Shown here: positions 1 through 12,302 of the stretch, piece after piece
How positions within the stretch are numbered: position 1 is the stretch's first letter
Layout: every line of letters begins with the position of its first letter
From: Oncomelania hupensis
Lineage: Eukaryota > Mollusca > Gastropoda > Littorinimorpha > Pomatiopsidae
Direction of reading: 5' to 3'
Assembly: GCA_036898135.1 (NCBI GenBank)
Contig: CM072512.1
Location: 12,317,312-12,381,311, forward strand
DNA length: 64,000 bases
Notes under the pieces: model-generated
Databases searched by the model: none
What the model was told of the DNA's origin: nothing
The model's input: only the letters and a program-made list of their open reading frames with translations
Program-made: the position numbers and the translations under genes

Positions 1-13
1 TTACTTAATCTCT

Positions 14-74
14 ATGTCTCTCTCTGTCTCTCTCTGTCTCTGTCTCTCTGTCTGTCTCTCTGTCTCTGTCTCTG

Positions 75-156
<82 letters not shown>
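14..156. repeat. (TCTCTG/TC)n microsatellite
   Basis: Tandem TC and TCTG units fill the start of the window. The open frames across it are Leu/Ser repeats produced by the satellite, so they are not annotated as genes. Confidence 0.95.
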
Positions 157-157
<1 letters not shown>

Positions 158-199
158 CTGTGCTGCTCTGGTTGTCACCAAAAGTCCACCCCGTACGTC

Positions 200-815
200 A
201 GAAAAACCTCACCCCCCGTGGGGGTGCCGGGGGTTTCAGTATAACTAGTATCCCCACTTTCTGGAAATGTATTGCTTTAAATTTCCACTGTTGCTGTCTT
301 TCTCCTTTGTTCTTTCTCATTCCTACTCTGTTCTATCAATCTACTTTACTATCTTCTTCTTCGCTAGACCAGTCACCTACCGTTTTTCTTGAAAACTCTT
401 CCGGGACAATACTCCTTTTTTGTGTATGAGGTCTGTTGGATCAGCTTGGGAATATTGGACGCTTTCTGCCAAATGGTCACTGGGGCTTCCTATCATGTAT
501 GATGGTATTATTTAGCACTGTAGGCATTTTATATGTATGTGTTTTGTTGATATTGTATAATGATGTTTATATTCTATTTTGTTTTTGTAAACGGAGGTTT
601 GATAAATTAGAGTATAGTCTCAGCGTCCCCTGCGTGGGATGTCTTTATTGTAAAGTGACCGGCTGGTAGTTTGCCTTCAGTGTTACCACTAGGGTTGTTT
701 CGGCAGATCTTTTATGCGGATTAGGGGTGAGTCTTCTTTCACTTCTCTGGTCCTGATTTGGCTCGGAAGAGTCCGCTGGACCTAAAGCAATAATTATGTA
801 ATGTAGCGTACAGAA
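200..815 (+). repeat. Dispersed repeat R3, copy 1
   Basis: This block starts at a GGGGTGCCGGGGGTTTCAG motif and ends near GTCCAGCGGACC-type sequence (here as GTCCGCTGGACC) before an AATTATGTAATG tail. It recurs in inverse orientation at about 45.92-46.52 kb and in pieces at 54.33-54.87, 55.02-55.08 and 55.42-55.48 kb. It contains no convincing protein frame. The directional tail suggests the 3' part of a retroelement, but the class is not established. Confidence 0.7.
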
Positions 816-1566
816 GGACCTCACCCCATTTTCTACACTGAACGCTTTTTTTAACCCTTACAGACAAGGGACGTAATTCAGTCACATCCTCCCGCTTTGA
901 CGGGTACTCCCCCTGCCTGTGACGTTACGTTAATTGTGTGGCAGTTATTTATAGAACAGACGGTCCTAGGATGGGGGCATTTAAATACTTCGGCCAGAAC
1001 AGACTAACAGCTCGATTGAAGAATGGCCTTCCAGCGAAACTCTGACGTTCAGTAACTCCGTGTCATTAACCGCAAATGTTGTGGAGAAATTATTAGAAAT
1101 GAGCCTTTGGTTGTTGTTGTTGTTTTTTGTTTTTTTTTTTTTTTTTTTTTTTTTTTACTGGCTGAACTGAAGAAATAGATCAAAGCCAAGTGCTTTCGAA
1201 CACGGTATTCGTTAGGCCCCACCTTGTTCCCCCCCCCCCCTCCCCTCCAAAAAAAATTTTTTTTTAAATTTTTTCTTAAGGCATGGTGTTAATGTTCTTA
1301 ATTCTACTAGATACATTGGGTACTGAAAACAAACCCCACAGACTCATGGCTCAGATTTGTGTGTGTAACCGCCCTCACCCCCCCCCCCCCTTCCCTTACT
1401 TTCAGTGGAAGGTTGCGACTACTGATGAGATGGCGACTGTTACGCATGCATGCGCACCTTGTGTGTTTGAGTGTTTGGTGGTGGTGGGAGAGGTGAGTTT
1501 GATGGTGGGAGAAAGGTCCATATTTATTTTTTAGTTATTTGTGTGTGTATCTTTTATAATATTATG

Positions 1567-1567
<1 letters not shown>
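816..1567. other. No gene seen; homopolymer runs
   Basis: This stretch holds a T-rich run near 1125-1156 and C runs near 1231-1240 and 1379-1390. I see no supported gene or recognisable element. Confidence 0.6.
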
Positions 1568-1636
<69 letters not shown>

Positions 1637-2088
1637 GGAGGATTTTTATAGCGCACTTATCTCGCCGTACTTTTTATAGCGCACTTATCTCGCCGTCTGA
1701 CTCTAGGCGCTGACCGATACAGGATCTAACTCAAACCGCCCGAGACGCCCACCCGCAGCCTTTGGGCGCATGGTCTGACGCCCGGACAACTGAGCACTAT
1801 ATCCTGGCCAGACAGGGATGGGGGAGAAGGACCAAGTGCATGCTGGGTGTGTTCTTGTTACCGGCACTCACCCGTCTAGGACATGAACGTCCTGGATCTT
1901 TAAAGTCCGTTATGATGGAATGTATGCGACACACAGACTAGACCTCGGTTTATACTCTCATCCGAAGGAGTAGGAAACAGGAGTAAAGTGTCTTTCCCAG
2001 GGACACAACTCAATGGCCCGGACAGGGCTCGAACCCGGGACCTTCAGATCCGCAAGCCAAAGCACTACCATTAGACCACCGTGCCTCC
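1568..2088 (-). mobile_element. SINE-I (tRNA-derived), copy 1, with (TTA)n tail
   Basis: Read on the minus strand, the head carries an A-box-like TGGTCTAATGGTAG and a B-box GGTTCGAGCCC about 40 bases downstream, as in RNA polymerase III tRNA promoters. The body runs through the GACTTTAAAGATCC and GCGCTATA blocks shared with the copies near 12.0, 18.2, 40.1, 43.7/45.4 and 30.3 kb. The 3' end is an (AAT)n tail, seen as TTA repeats at 1568-1636. The terminal TTTTTATAGCGCACTTATC block is duplicated here. This is the most complete 5' head of the family together with the 40-kb copy. Confidence 0.88.
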
Positions 2089-2270
2089 CAGTGCAATTGC
2101 TATCTGTGATATACTGCAGAGGGGTCGAGTGTGATTGTGCCACCTAGGGCGACCTAATGTCAGTGGTTTTACTTTTAAATTTACACAACTGTTTTGTTAC
2201 TGTTTGTTTTGTGTGTTGTGAAAGGAACATGTTCGTGTACATGTTAAAATTGTAAATACTATTTAGCTTC

Positions 2271-3790
2271 TGTCATGTGGGGTTTATGGGCTCTGCACAA
2301 TGGAATTATGGACCCTCACGTTTATTCGGTGGGAACTGCTAGTAAGTCACCCTATGAATTACTTTAATAAATTTATTTGTTTAGCTCGTTCTGTGTTAAG
2401 GTTGGGGTACAGAGATAGATAGAAAAATGGTAAAAGATTACTGTCACACTAGCTTTCACACGGCTATGAATCATATGTAGTCCAGCCACTTGATAACAGT
2501 TAAAATCACACATTTATTTCTTCTACTCTATACAAGGTTCTCTAGGTACTAATCTCACTTAAAAAGTCTCAGTCAATGCAAATAGTTCGATCGCTGATAG
2601 TCTATGCAGCTGTTATTTCTTCATCGGGCACTTGCTATTAGCTTTCATGTAGATTGGACTACTGTGGTCCGTTTTACAGTTTCTGAAGAGTGGACTACTG
2701 TGGTCCGGTTTCGATCAGTTTAAGTGCACTTTTGTGTTTACACTTAACTTTCGTATGGTGCGTTCGAAGTCCTTCTGTGAGGTAGCTTCTGGTACACCTG
2801 TGTCGTTGTGTAGTTGGGTTCCCTTGCCACGCTGTGGGGTCTGACAGGGTGTGTTCCAGGGTAGCTCTTTCAGACTTGTGCTGTAGAGGCTACACAGCCA
2901 ACTCGTCGTTTCTGTGGAGTGGGGCGCACAGGATAGCTCGCCTGCTCGTCTGTAATATAAGAGACGAAATTCTGCACAACCCTGAATAATCGGTTTGTGC
3001 AGAGCGTCTCACTGAAAGCCAAAGTAGCCCTCAGTGATAGCTCCACATCTCTATACATAAGCGACGAACATTCTGCTACTTCCGGGGTCCACTGGAATCT
3101 CACTCTAAATTCCTATACATACATAAATATAAATCGTGGCTAACTATACACATACAGAATTAATAATATTATAAACATTCCGTGGTACAACCACTGGTCT
3201 GCAAACATACACATAAGTTAAACAACAGTGGTTCCGTACGGTATACAACATGGCGGCGCAACCGGTCGTGTTTCGCCTCGTGGTCGGCTCTTCCACGTGG
3301 TACGGCAAATTCGGATTAACCATTCACATGTATGCATAGCAAATTCCACAAACATAATTTCAACAATAATATAAATATATCACGATGAAACATTAGGATG
3401 TTCATTTACCTGTTTGACAAGTTCAGGCCCGTGGTGACTTGATAGAATTCTAAGATTCTTAAGTCCTGCTTCCTGGTCTATGAGAGAAGATATTTCTCTA
3501 GCTATGTAGATGTTAACTCTTCCTCGTCTCACACACGACTGACTAAAACTGTGCTAGGTTTTGACCCAGTCAAACTGGCTCTAACCGCTTTGCCTGAGCT
3601 CTGGTTGGTTATAAGTTTTACGACTCTCGCCCACAGTGCTGACTAACTACGCAGCGTGGGTCAGCCTCGCAGTGTGTGGACCTATGTGTACTTTACTTGC
3701 TTGCTGTGTAATACCCTAACTCTCTAATTTACAATGACTACACAAGGCTAAATAGCGAATAGGCAGAGTAAAACTAGCCAGTCCTTGACA
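2271..3790 (-). mobile_element. Solo LTR, family A, copy A1
   Basis: A 1520-bp block begins TGTCAT and ends TTGACA on the plus strand, flanked by near-identical pentamers (GCTTC left, GCTGC right). It aligns along its length with the plus-strand copy at 4821 and the minus-strand copies at 51513 and 56243. No internal region, gag or pol lies beside it, so it is read as a solo LTR left by LTR-LTR recombination. The sense strand is inferred from AATAAA signals near one end and a CCAAT-like box near the other. A splice-donor-like GTAAATGA lies about 380 bases into the sense strand. Confidence 0.82.
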
Positions 3791-3834
3791 GCTGCCGCCA
3801 TTGTAATTGCTTCATGTGAGACAAATAAAATCCT

Positions 3835-4020
3835 ATCGTGTCGTATTGTTGTATTGTATAGTATTGTATTGTATAGTATTGTATTGTATAGTGTTGTATT
3901 GCATTGTATTGTATAGTATAGTAGTGTATTGTATAGTATTGTATTGTGTTGTTTTTGTTGTTGTACTGTATTGTATTGTGTTGTATTGTGTTATATAGTA
4001 TTGTATTGTATTGTATTGTA
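3835..4020. repeat. (TATTG)n / (TATAG)n pentanucleotide array
   Basis: Degenerate TGTAT/TAGTAT pentamers run for about 185 bases in the spacer between solo LTRs A1 and A2. The frames on both strands here are artefacts of the array. Confidence 0.9.
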
Positions 4021-4529
4021 ATAATAGGGAAGATTTGGGATAAATAGTAACAAACCAATATAAAGTAAAGAAAAACGTTATTAAATGCTTATTTGTTTAA
4101 GTTGATAAATTCCAATTCGTTTATTGTTTGGCGAAAATGAGATTTACCCCCAAAAAGTAAAGCTCGCATTGTTTTAAAAATTGCAAACAATGAAATAAAA
4201 TGGATTGTCGTGCCTGATGAACTATCATCCTTAAACAACTAAAACAATCCATAGGAAATATGACAAAATGGCTGTCGTTTGACCGTCGGGGTGCGACTGA
4301 TGCCCTAGTGAATCAAATGCGATCTTTCTATCGAACTGACGTAGCTATTTCATCTCTTCATGGTGGGTCCCAAATTGCCAGAAAATAGCAATTACGATGG
4401 AAGAGAGAGAAACAGCGACAGAGAGACAGGGACAGGGACAGAGAGACAGACAGAGAGACAGAGAGGGAAAGTATGTGTGCGTGTGTGAGTGAGAGAGAGA
4501 GAGAGAGATGGCGGGAGGGAGGGAGAGGG

Positions 4530-4745
4530 TGGAAGGAAGATAAGATAAGATAACAATTTTATTTTGCAAGGGTAAAAAAGTAAACCCTGGATGCGCTTTC
4601 TTACATCTTACCCTTTGGGCTTTAATAAAAACTATTAAATATAACTCAAAGGTATAACATTCACATCATGGAACAATAACAAATAAACAAAGTCATCATT
4701 AGATAAATAAATATAAATAAAAGAATATGAAAATATAAAAATAAA
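4530..4745 (-). mobile_element. LINE 3' end, family R4 (AGATA tail)
   Basis: AGATAAGATAAGATAAC followed by TTTTATTTTGCAAGGGTA also occurs near 25.66 and 42.13 kb, and inverted near 43.36 kb. At 25.7-26.1 and 42.1-42.5 kb the same repeat continues into a LINE-like C-terminal peptide (RIDLFK.SL.YSG). This copy is therefore read as the 3' untranslated end of a minus-strand CR1/Jockey-like LINE with a (TTATC)n tail. Confidence 0.65.
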
Positions 4746-4820
4746 TAATAATAAATGGAGAGAGCTAGAGAGGGGGGGAGAGAGAAAGAAAGAGAGGGCA
4801 AGAGGGAGAGAGAGGGTGGG

Positions 4821-6337
4821 TGTCATGAATTGGCTAGTTTTAACTCTGCCCAGTGACTATTTAGCCTTGTGTAGTATTTGTAACAGTAGAGAGTTAGTAT
4901 AGTACACAGCAGCAATTAAACCACACACAGCGAGCGAGCCACCCACATCGCAGTGAGTCAGCACTTGAGCTTTGAATCGGACCGTTTTAACCAATCAGAG
5001 CAGGCTCAGTGGGTAGAGCAGTATTGACTGTGTCAGAGCCTAACACAGTTTGAATCAGTCGTGTGTGAGACGAGGTAGAGTCAACATCTCCACAGCTAGA
5101 GAAATCTCTACACTCATAGACCAGGAAGCAGGACTTTGAAATCTTAGAATTCTCTCAAGTCATCACGGGCCTGAACTTGTCAAACAGGTAAATGAACACC
5201 CTTCTGTTTCATCGTGATATATTTATATTATTGTTGAAATTATGTTTGAAGAATTTGCTATGCATAAATGTGAATTGTTAATCCGAATTTGCCGTACCAC
5301 GTGGAAGAGCCGAGCACGAGGCGAAACACGACCGGTTGCGCCGCCATGTTGTATCCCGTACGGAACCACTGTTGTTTAACTTATATGTATGTTTGCAGAC
5401 CAGTGGCTGTACCACTGAATGTTTATATTATTATTAATTCTGTATGTGTATAGTTAGACACGATTGATATTTATGTATGTATAGGAATTTAGAGTTGAGA
5501 TTCCAGTGGAACCCGGAAGTAGCAGAATGTTCGTCGCTTATGTATAGAGATGTGGAGCTATCACTGAGGGCTACTTGGCTTTCAGTGAGACGCTCTGCAC
5601 AAACCGATTATTCAGGGTTGTGCAGAATTTCGTCTCTTATATTACAGACGAGCAGGCGAGCTATCCGAGCTATCCTGTGCACCCCACTCCACAGAAACGA
5701 CTAGTTGGTTGAGGAGACTCTACCGCACAAGTCGGAAAGAGCTACCTTGAAAAACACCCTGTCAGACCCCACAGCGTGGCAAGGGAACCCAACTACACAA
5801 CGACAAAGGTGTACCAGAAGCTACCTCACAGAAGGACTTCGACCGCACCATCAGAAAGTTAAGTGTAATCTCCGAAAGTGCACTTAAACTGATCATAACA
5901 GGACCACAGTAGTCCAACTCTTCAGAAACTGTAAAACGGACCACAGTAGTCCAAATCTACATGAGATATTATAGCAAGTGCCCGAGGAAGATATAACAGC
6001 TGCCTAGACTATCAGCGATCGAACTATTAGCAGTGACTGAGACATTTTAAGTTAGATTAGTACTTAGAGAATCTTGTATAGAGTAGAAGAAATAAATGTG
6101 TGATTTTAACTGTTATCAAGTGGCTGGACTACATATGATTCATAGCCGTGTGAAAGCTAGTGTGACAGTATCTTTTACCATTTTTCTATCTATCTCTGTA
6201 CCCCAACCTTAACACAGAACGAGCTAAACAAATAAATTTATTAAAGTAATTCATAGGGTGACTTACTAGCAGTTCCCACCGAATAAACGTGAGGGTCCAT
6301 AATTCCATTGTGCAGAGCCCATAAACCCCACGTGACA
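4821..6337 (+). mobile_element. Solo LTR, family A, copy A2
   Basis: A 1517-bp block starts TGTCATG and ends CACGTGACA, with the exact 5-bp duplication GTGGG on both sides (4816-4820 and 6338-6342). In sense order it holds an ACCAATCAGAG box near 5000, a splice-donor-like CAAACAG|GTAAATGA at 5188, and AATAAA signals near 6090 and 6230. No internal retroelement sequence adjoins it. It is inverted relative to copy A1, with 1030 bp between them. Confidence 0.88.
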
Positions 6338-6339
6338 GT

Positions 6340-6510
6340 GGGATGGAGAGAGAGAGTGCGAGAGGGAGAGCGAGGGCGAGAGGGAGAGATGGAGAGAGTG
6401 CGAGAGGGAGAGCGAGGGCGAGAGGGAGAGAGAGAGGGCGAGAGGAAGAGAGAGGGGGCGAGAGGGAGAGAGAGAGGGCGGAATGGATGGAGAGAGAGAG
6501 AGGAGGAGGA
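6340..6510. repeat. GA-rich degenerate microsatellite
   Basis: Imperfect GAGAGAGGGCGAGAGG units lie directly after solo LTR A2. The Arg/Glu open frame is a product of the repeat. Confidence 0.9.
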
Positions 6511-6751
6511 GGTAATTAGATTTGGAGGAAAGGGGCAGGCAGGGTCGTATGGGTTAGAGGGAGAAAGGTGGAGGGGGTGGAATGGTGTGTGTGTGTAGGG
6601 AAGGGGTGGGGGAGGGGCAAAGACATTGGGAAAGGTTGAATTGTTAAAGTGCGTCGGCAGCCAAGATCAAAATTATGAATCTTACTTTTCATATAAAGTC
6701 ATAATTCACGCTACTATGAGATGATTAATTATTTGCTTTAGACTATCATAT

Positions 6752-6756
<5 letters not shown>

Positions 6757-6832
<76 letters not shown>
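6757..6832. repeat. (TA)n microsatellite
   Basis: About 38 TA dinucleotides lie in AT-rich DNA. Confidence 0.97.
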
Positions 6833-6834
<2 letters not shown>

Positions 6835-6835
<1 letters not shown>

Positions 6836-7680
6836 TATTTAAATTTGTCCTTGTAAAGACAAACATTTCATGATAATAATCATACCCAGGTATTCAGTAA
6901 TTCTACAACGGATAAAAGTACAGTAACAAAATAAAACAATGGATATCAAATCTAAAACCTTAAACCTATTAAAAGTACACCCCAAATAAAGTAGCCTTAA
7001 AACGAATAAGTTAATTGTCCCGTGTCACGAAGATCACGCTAAAAATAGTTATGAACAATTATTTCATCACGAAAACAACACGTACGCGATTGAAGACGTC
7101 ATATAACATGTCTTGCGTCATATAATTAGCCATTTGCAACTAAATTAACCCATATACGCTCATTTGTAAAAAATATTTCAGTGAGTCACAAGTTTATAAT
7201 TCTGCTTTATAATAATCATCATATTTACAAAAACCGTAGCCAAACAAGGAAACGAATGATTGCAACGTCAAGAAGAAGACATTCTTTCAGTCAGTTCAAG
7301 ATGTCAAGATGATGTAATATGTAAGGTATGCGTTAGCGTCATTTGTCAGCAAATACGTCATAATTCGTCTGATTTGCGTTACTTTCTTTCAGCTGGCGAT
7401 AACGCGAAAGGTCACGATTAGAACCGCCCCTGGGTCTACAAGGATCTAGGTTTGACTACTAATAGCCGCGTCGACGATGCTTGTGACAATTGCCCGAGGC
7501 GCCATGACGCAAGAGACGATGCACTTTCATGTTTTTAAGCCTCCCTGCCTGACCTTGACTTTAAGGCCAATGCGGCACATAAATCATGCTGATGTCGGCC
7601 CATGTTTTGTCAAAATTTCTGCAGCTGTCTCATTTTTACGACCCAGCGACTGTTCGCTGGTTTCTATGTTTACTGCTAAT
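6835..7680. other. No gene seen
   Basis: Ordinary AT-rich sequence with several scattered ACGTCAT words around 7080-7380. I see no coding or repeat signature that I can support. Confidence 0.5.
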
Positions 7681-7685
7681 GTATT

Positions 7686-7965
7686 GTAACACGATGACCC
7701 GCTCACAATGTTATGGCCACGTCACCAGATCATCAGGTCTGGCAAAGACCATCCTGCAAGGCACAGTGCAAGGAGGTAGAAGAAGAGGGAGACCAAAAAA
7801 GAGGTGGGAGGACAACATTCGAGAATGGACTGGTTTGACACTGAGCGAAACCATCAGGGTTGCTGAGGACAGGGAAAGATGGAGTACGCTGGTTAAACGA
7901 TCATCTGTGGTGCCCCTACGACCTCCGAGTTACGGGATAGAATAGGGTAGGCTAGGATAGGTATT
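7686..7965 (+). mobile_element. RTE-like LINE, 3' end, copy L1
   Basis: The frame reads YGHVTRSSGLAKTILQG, then GGRRRGRPKKRWEDNIREW and a PLRPPSYGIE end. This is the C-terminal region of an endonuclease/reverse-transcriptase non-LTR retrotransposon. The DNA ends in the (GGATA)n-like tail shared by all copies of this family in the window. It is truncated at the 5' end, leaving only about 90 residues. Confidence 0.85.
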
Positions 7966-8091
7966 GTATCACACTAAAAGTTATAAAATGAAAAAAGAAT
8001 TTTAAAAAAGCCCGTCGTGCCTTACACTCTGGACAAACGCGTTCTCGCTTTATTTTTTTTCACGTTCTTAGCTGCCACACACCAAAAGATA

Positions 8092-8340
8092 ACAGATAAC
8101 AGATAAGATAACTTTATTCCGCCAGGTGGCAAGCACGAGGAATACACTTTGATGTTAGCACACATATTTATACAAAGCCAACCACACCTTCGCGCAACCA
8201 TCCACTTGCGGACACACTCATGCAGGACTAGGAATAATACTGACTGAAGAACAAGAATAAAGGACCAAGCCCAGCTGATAACACTGGCGAGCTGAGAACC
8301 CGGCGAAATGGCCATCTCCATCTATGGCCTAAATCCACAC
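8092..8340 (-). mobile_element. Possible LINE 3' end with (GATAA)n tail
   Basis: AACAGATAACAGATAAGATAAC is followed by TTTATTCCGCCAGGTGGC. The arrangement of a short pentamer tail plus TTTATT resembles other LINE 3' ends in this window. No protein fragment was identified. Confidence 0.35.
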
Positions 8341-8932
8341 ATTAAAACCATTGGTAGCAGGGAAGCGGAGATAGATCCGTCCCGTTCATTTTCTCATTCC
8401 ACCGAAGACAGCCACTAATAAGGATTTTTATCCAAGATGGTGTCAATAAACTGCAGTCCCAACACTGTAGGTGAGCCACCTTTATCACTTGCGTTCTACA
8501 CAAACCTGTTTGTCTCCCTTGGTAAACTGGCCAGCACTCACTTTCTAAACCTAACCCTGTTGAAACCTACCAACACTGCAACCCTACCTTTTGAGAACTA
8601 TGTTTGGCAATGAGTTCCCTTTCAGAAAGTTGTGTTCCTTTCCATTTCTGTTTGCAACCAGCCAAAGTGTGGATGCTTTCTTTGCATGAAGATGTTTTGT
8701 GTCCTCCCCTCCCCCCTTTCCCTCCAAAGACTTCTTTTAGGTGTTTTTTTTTTTTTGTTTTTTTTTTTTGATATGATGATGATGGTCATTGTTGTCAGGG
8801 TGGCGACGTGGTGATCGTCCTTAACGCTCATGCAATAGGACGTTAAGCATCGTTTTTCGTTCGTTCGTTCATGCTTTGGAAAAATCAGTCCCTTGATTTT
8901 CATCAAGCCCAACTAAAAGAAAGAGAATTTTC

Positions 8933-9112
8933 TTATATCGCGCACTTACAAGCTCAGAGAGCTTCTCAAGGCGCTTGCCCGTAATATCCAGCAATCACAC
9001 ACGCCCGTAATATCTAGCAATCACACACTAGTTTGTTGAAGTCAGGATTCAAACCCACGTCGCCCAAGACGCACTCACACAAGTCGTGCGCTCTGACCAC
9101 TGAGCTATCTAA
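8933..9112 (-). mobile_element. tRNA-derived SINE, separate family
   Basis: On the minus strand the head has an A-box-like TAGCTCAGTGGTCAGAG and a B-box GGTTTGAATCC. The body includes an internal duplication, because CCCGTAATATC.AGCAATCACAC appears twice near 8980 and 9005. The lower end contains GCGCACTTA-type sequence common to the SINE tails of this window. Confidence 0.65.
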
Positions 9113-9491
9113 TACAACTGACGAGCTGAGAGACATTAAAAATGCCGTCTGTATTTATGGCAAAATTTCGCATATAGGCAAGGCAAGGCAAGTTTATTCC
9201 AGCAAAAGCTTGCAAAAGAGGCGAGAGCGGTTAGCCCTTTAATTCCTTAATTTGAAGTAGAAGGATTTATATCCATGATCATGTTAATGATTTCCAGTCT
9301 CTTCTCTTTAGAGATACACACCTTTACCAATTGAGTTCTACACGAACTTCTTATCGAATAACAATAAATCCCGTTTCTTCCAAAGGGTCCGCCATTTGTA
9401 GTGTCTCGAATATTCTACTGCCAACTCATACAAAGTGCTCTCCCCTGCTTGTAAATATAATATGTAAACGTCATAACTCTACGTACAATAA

Positions 9492-9688
9492 TTAGGTGGG
9501 GCCGGGTAGCTCAGTTGGTAAGAGCGTCTTGCTAGTAACCGAAAGGTCGCTGGTTCGAATCCCGGATTGGTCAACGTGTGATCATATTATTTTCCCCTTT
9601 ACCAACAACTGGCCCGCTGGTGTCAGTATAAATCGGTCCAGTAGTCACCTATATGCGAAAGTGTCGTGTGACTATAATCTACAAACAA
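9492..9688 (+). mobile_element. SINE-T (tRNA-Thr-derived), copy 1
   Basis: The head GGCCGGGTAGCTCAGTTGG gives a clear A box, and GGTTCGAATCCC gives the B box. The anticodon-loop equivalent CTAGTAA suggests a tRNA-Thr(AGT) origin. The roughly 190-bp unit continues through a shared non-tRNA body ending at GTGTGACTATAATCTAC. An 11-bp target duplication, ACGTACAATAA, flanks it at 9481-9491 and 9689-9699. Close copies lie at 35.28, 41.86 and 54.46 kb. Confidence 0.92.
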
Positions 9689-10029
9689 ACGTACAATAAA
9701 CATGTCAAAAGTGTAAAAACGAAAAAGCAAGAATTTTCCGGAGTCTCATCCCGTTCACGTCTAGGCGCCGCAAATTTTTTTTTTTTTTTAAATATGTCAG
9801 AATGGCGTGTAATGGCAGCTTTCTCTCATAGGATGCAAGAGACTTTCGTACTGCTATTTTTAATTATAAAAATTGTGTAGGCGCCGTGTTTGACAAAGTG
9901 GGTTTAGCAGGTGCAGTCTAAACGTCTGGACATTTGCAACAAACTTTCAAAGAAAAATGTAATGTGACCGAGGTTAAGGTAAAGAGAATACGACCTAGCG
10001 TTAATTTGTTACTATTATGTAGAAAACAG

Positions 10030-10482
10030 TCTACATTCCAAGGTAAGGCTGCTGCGCTCCCTTGTCATCTCCATCTTCCTATAGGCTTGCGAAACATTGA
10101 CCCTCACAGCAGATCTACAACGAAGAATACAAAGCATGGAGATGAGGTGCTACAGAAGACTTCTGGGCATGTGCTATACCCAGCACATCACAAATTCGAC
10201 AGACCATCACAAAAGCCATTGGACAACACGATGACCTGCTCACAGTGGTGAAGAAACGGAAACTCCGATGGTATGGCCACATCACCAGAGCATCAGGCCT
10301 TGCAAAGACCATCCTGCAAGGCACGGTGCAGGGAGACAAAACATGAGGTTGTGTGACAACATTCGAGAGTGGACTGGCTTGATACTGAGCGAAGCCATGA
10401 TGAGGGTAGCTGAGGAAAAAGAAAGATAAAGTACGCTGGTTAAACGATCATCTGTGGGATAGGATAGGATAGGATAGGAAGT
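10030..10482 (+). mobile_element. RTE-like LINE, 3' end, copy L2
   Basis: This block is homologous to the reverse-transcriptase C-terminus of the family, starting in the RSLVIFIFLYA-equivalent region. The (GGATA)n tail sits at about 10456-10480. Frameshifts and a lesion around the GGRRRGR region (AGACAAAACATGAGG) make it a pseudogene. Confidence 0.85.
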
Positions 10483-10771
10483 AGAAAACGTTAGCTTTTC
10501 CGAACACTCCAACTTTTACACCTCACCTGCAAATTACAAGGTTGTGCCATACTGTGAACTTTGACGGCAAAACCTCTTTGGGAACAGAGTTATATGTTTC
10601 TTTTCTACATGATATTTTCGCGTTTTGGTAGCCTTTTTAAACAGAGCTGCCGTAACCTCCTGATTTATGGATCTTTGTCATGTAGGCTATATCCTATCCT
10701 ATCTTATCCTATCCTATATCCTATTCGATAATCATGCGCACAAAATTCGAGTTACCTTGTTCTCAGCGCGC

Positions 10772-10775
<4 letters not shown>

Positions 10776-10850
<75 letters not shown>

Positions 10851-10935
10851 CACAGACACACAGACACACAGATAGACAGACAGAAAGAGAAATAGAGAGA
10901 GAGACAGGGAGAGAGACAGAGAGAGAGAGAGAGTT
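10776..10935. repeat. (GA)n with (GACA)n microsatellite
   Basis: A long GA run is followed by GACA, CACAGACA and GA segments. Frames on both strands across it are artefacts. Confidence 0.95.
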
Positions 10936-11279
10936 ATATAACATTTTTCCAAGCAACTTAAAATGTTTGCATCGTTACAAATCTGTTAAAAAGCCATTTC
11001 ATAATCTAAAAATGTACGTGCCACCAACTTAGATTTAAATTGGAATGGAACGCCAACTTTGAAATGCGTATGCAATTTCGCAATTTTATATGACCGTTAA
11101 ACATAAAAATGTAACTTAAATTTTTTATTTATTTATTGTCTTGCGCATTAGTGTCCGATGACATAAGGCCGTTGTAGTATTAAACCCTTTCACTTGCGAA
11201 ATATAGTTTCAGTTACAACTTTTCTCATTAAATGCCGGACAACAAGTGATTGGTGAAAATTGTTCTTTTTTTCTAACAT

Positions 11280-11899
11280 CAAGATTCAAGATTCAAGATT
11301 TATTTATTCGCCAAGTGACATACATACAGTTATAGTATACATGACACAAAGAATGCTTTAGATCAGCGGCACGCATGCACAAGATACATAACAAATAAAG
11401 CATAGATCTAGTGCGACCTATGTAACCTCCAGTATAGATTAGACAGCAGACCCACGCCTTATTAGAACACTCATGTAGTACATAGATAGAAATACAGACA
11501 TCAACAGACACAACCGAATTTCAGATAACAAAACAGGTGCATGATTTTAATGTACATCATCAGAAACAGCAAATATACAGATGACCAAAATAGATTCGCA
11601 CGCAGAAGCACCCTCCCGCAATTCATGACTAATATGACTATACAAGTGCACACAATAAGGAGCAGCCTAAATAATTCTTATATTTGATTTAAGTGTCTGA
11701 TAGACCACGGGAAGAAGCCATTCAGTGAGCGTGTGGTTTTGCTGGGGAGGGAACAGAGTCTACGGCCTGAGGGGAGCATCTGGAAGAGCACGTGGGCGGG
11801 GTGGGACTCATGGATAATATGTTTGGGTCTGCGTGTGACACGTTGCACGTTGCAGATCGTTGGTATAACTTTCTTATGTAGCCGTGCTTTGAGTTCCAT
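11280..11899 (-). mobile_element. CR1/Jockey-like LINE, C-terminus and 3' UTR
   Basis: On the minus strand the frame at 11899-11678 reads HPAHVLFQMLPSGRRL and then RSLNGFFPWSIRHLN, a signature found at the C-terminus of CR1/Jockey-type LINE proteins. The region 11280-11677 is its 3' untranslated part and ends in a repeated ATTCAAG tail on the plus strand. The same 3' UTR occurs at 59.01-59.39 kb, where it is interrupted by a pogo-like MITE. The 5' part is missing. Confidence 0.8.
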
Positions 11900-11926
11900 T
11901 TAATAAAAGGCGCGTGTTAGCATCCT

Positions 11927-11986
<60 letters not shown>

Positions 11987-11987
11987 T
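11927..11987. repeat. (TAG)n microsatellite
   Basis: About 20 TAG trinucleotides lie just before a truncated SINE-I. Confidence 0.97.
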
Positions 11988-11997
11988 GTAAAATACC

Positions 11998-12265
11998 GTA
12001 GGAGTATAAACCGATTCGTACAGACTTTAAAGATCCAGACGCTCATGTCCAAGACGGGTGAAAGCCGGCTACAAAAATACACACAGAACGCTCTAGGTCC
12101 CTTCAACATTCGCCCCCGGTCGCCTAGGGTAGTGCTTAGTTGTCTGGGCTTCAGACAATGCGCCCAACTGCTGCAAGTGGGCGCCCCGGGCGAGTTAGAT
12201 TCTGTACCGGTCAGCGCCTTAAACAGCACTTGAGCTGGAAAAAGCGCTATATAAGATTGATGAAA

Positions 12266-12300
<35 letters not shown>

Positions 12301-12302
12301 AA
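11998..12302 (+). mobile_element. SINE-I, 5'-truncated, with (AAAT)n tail
   Basis: It begins at the GAGTATAAACCG block, keeps GACTTTAAAGATCC and the GCGCTATATAAG end, and terminates in AAAT repeats instead of AAT. The tRNA head is missing. Confidence 0.82.
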
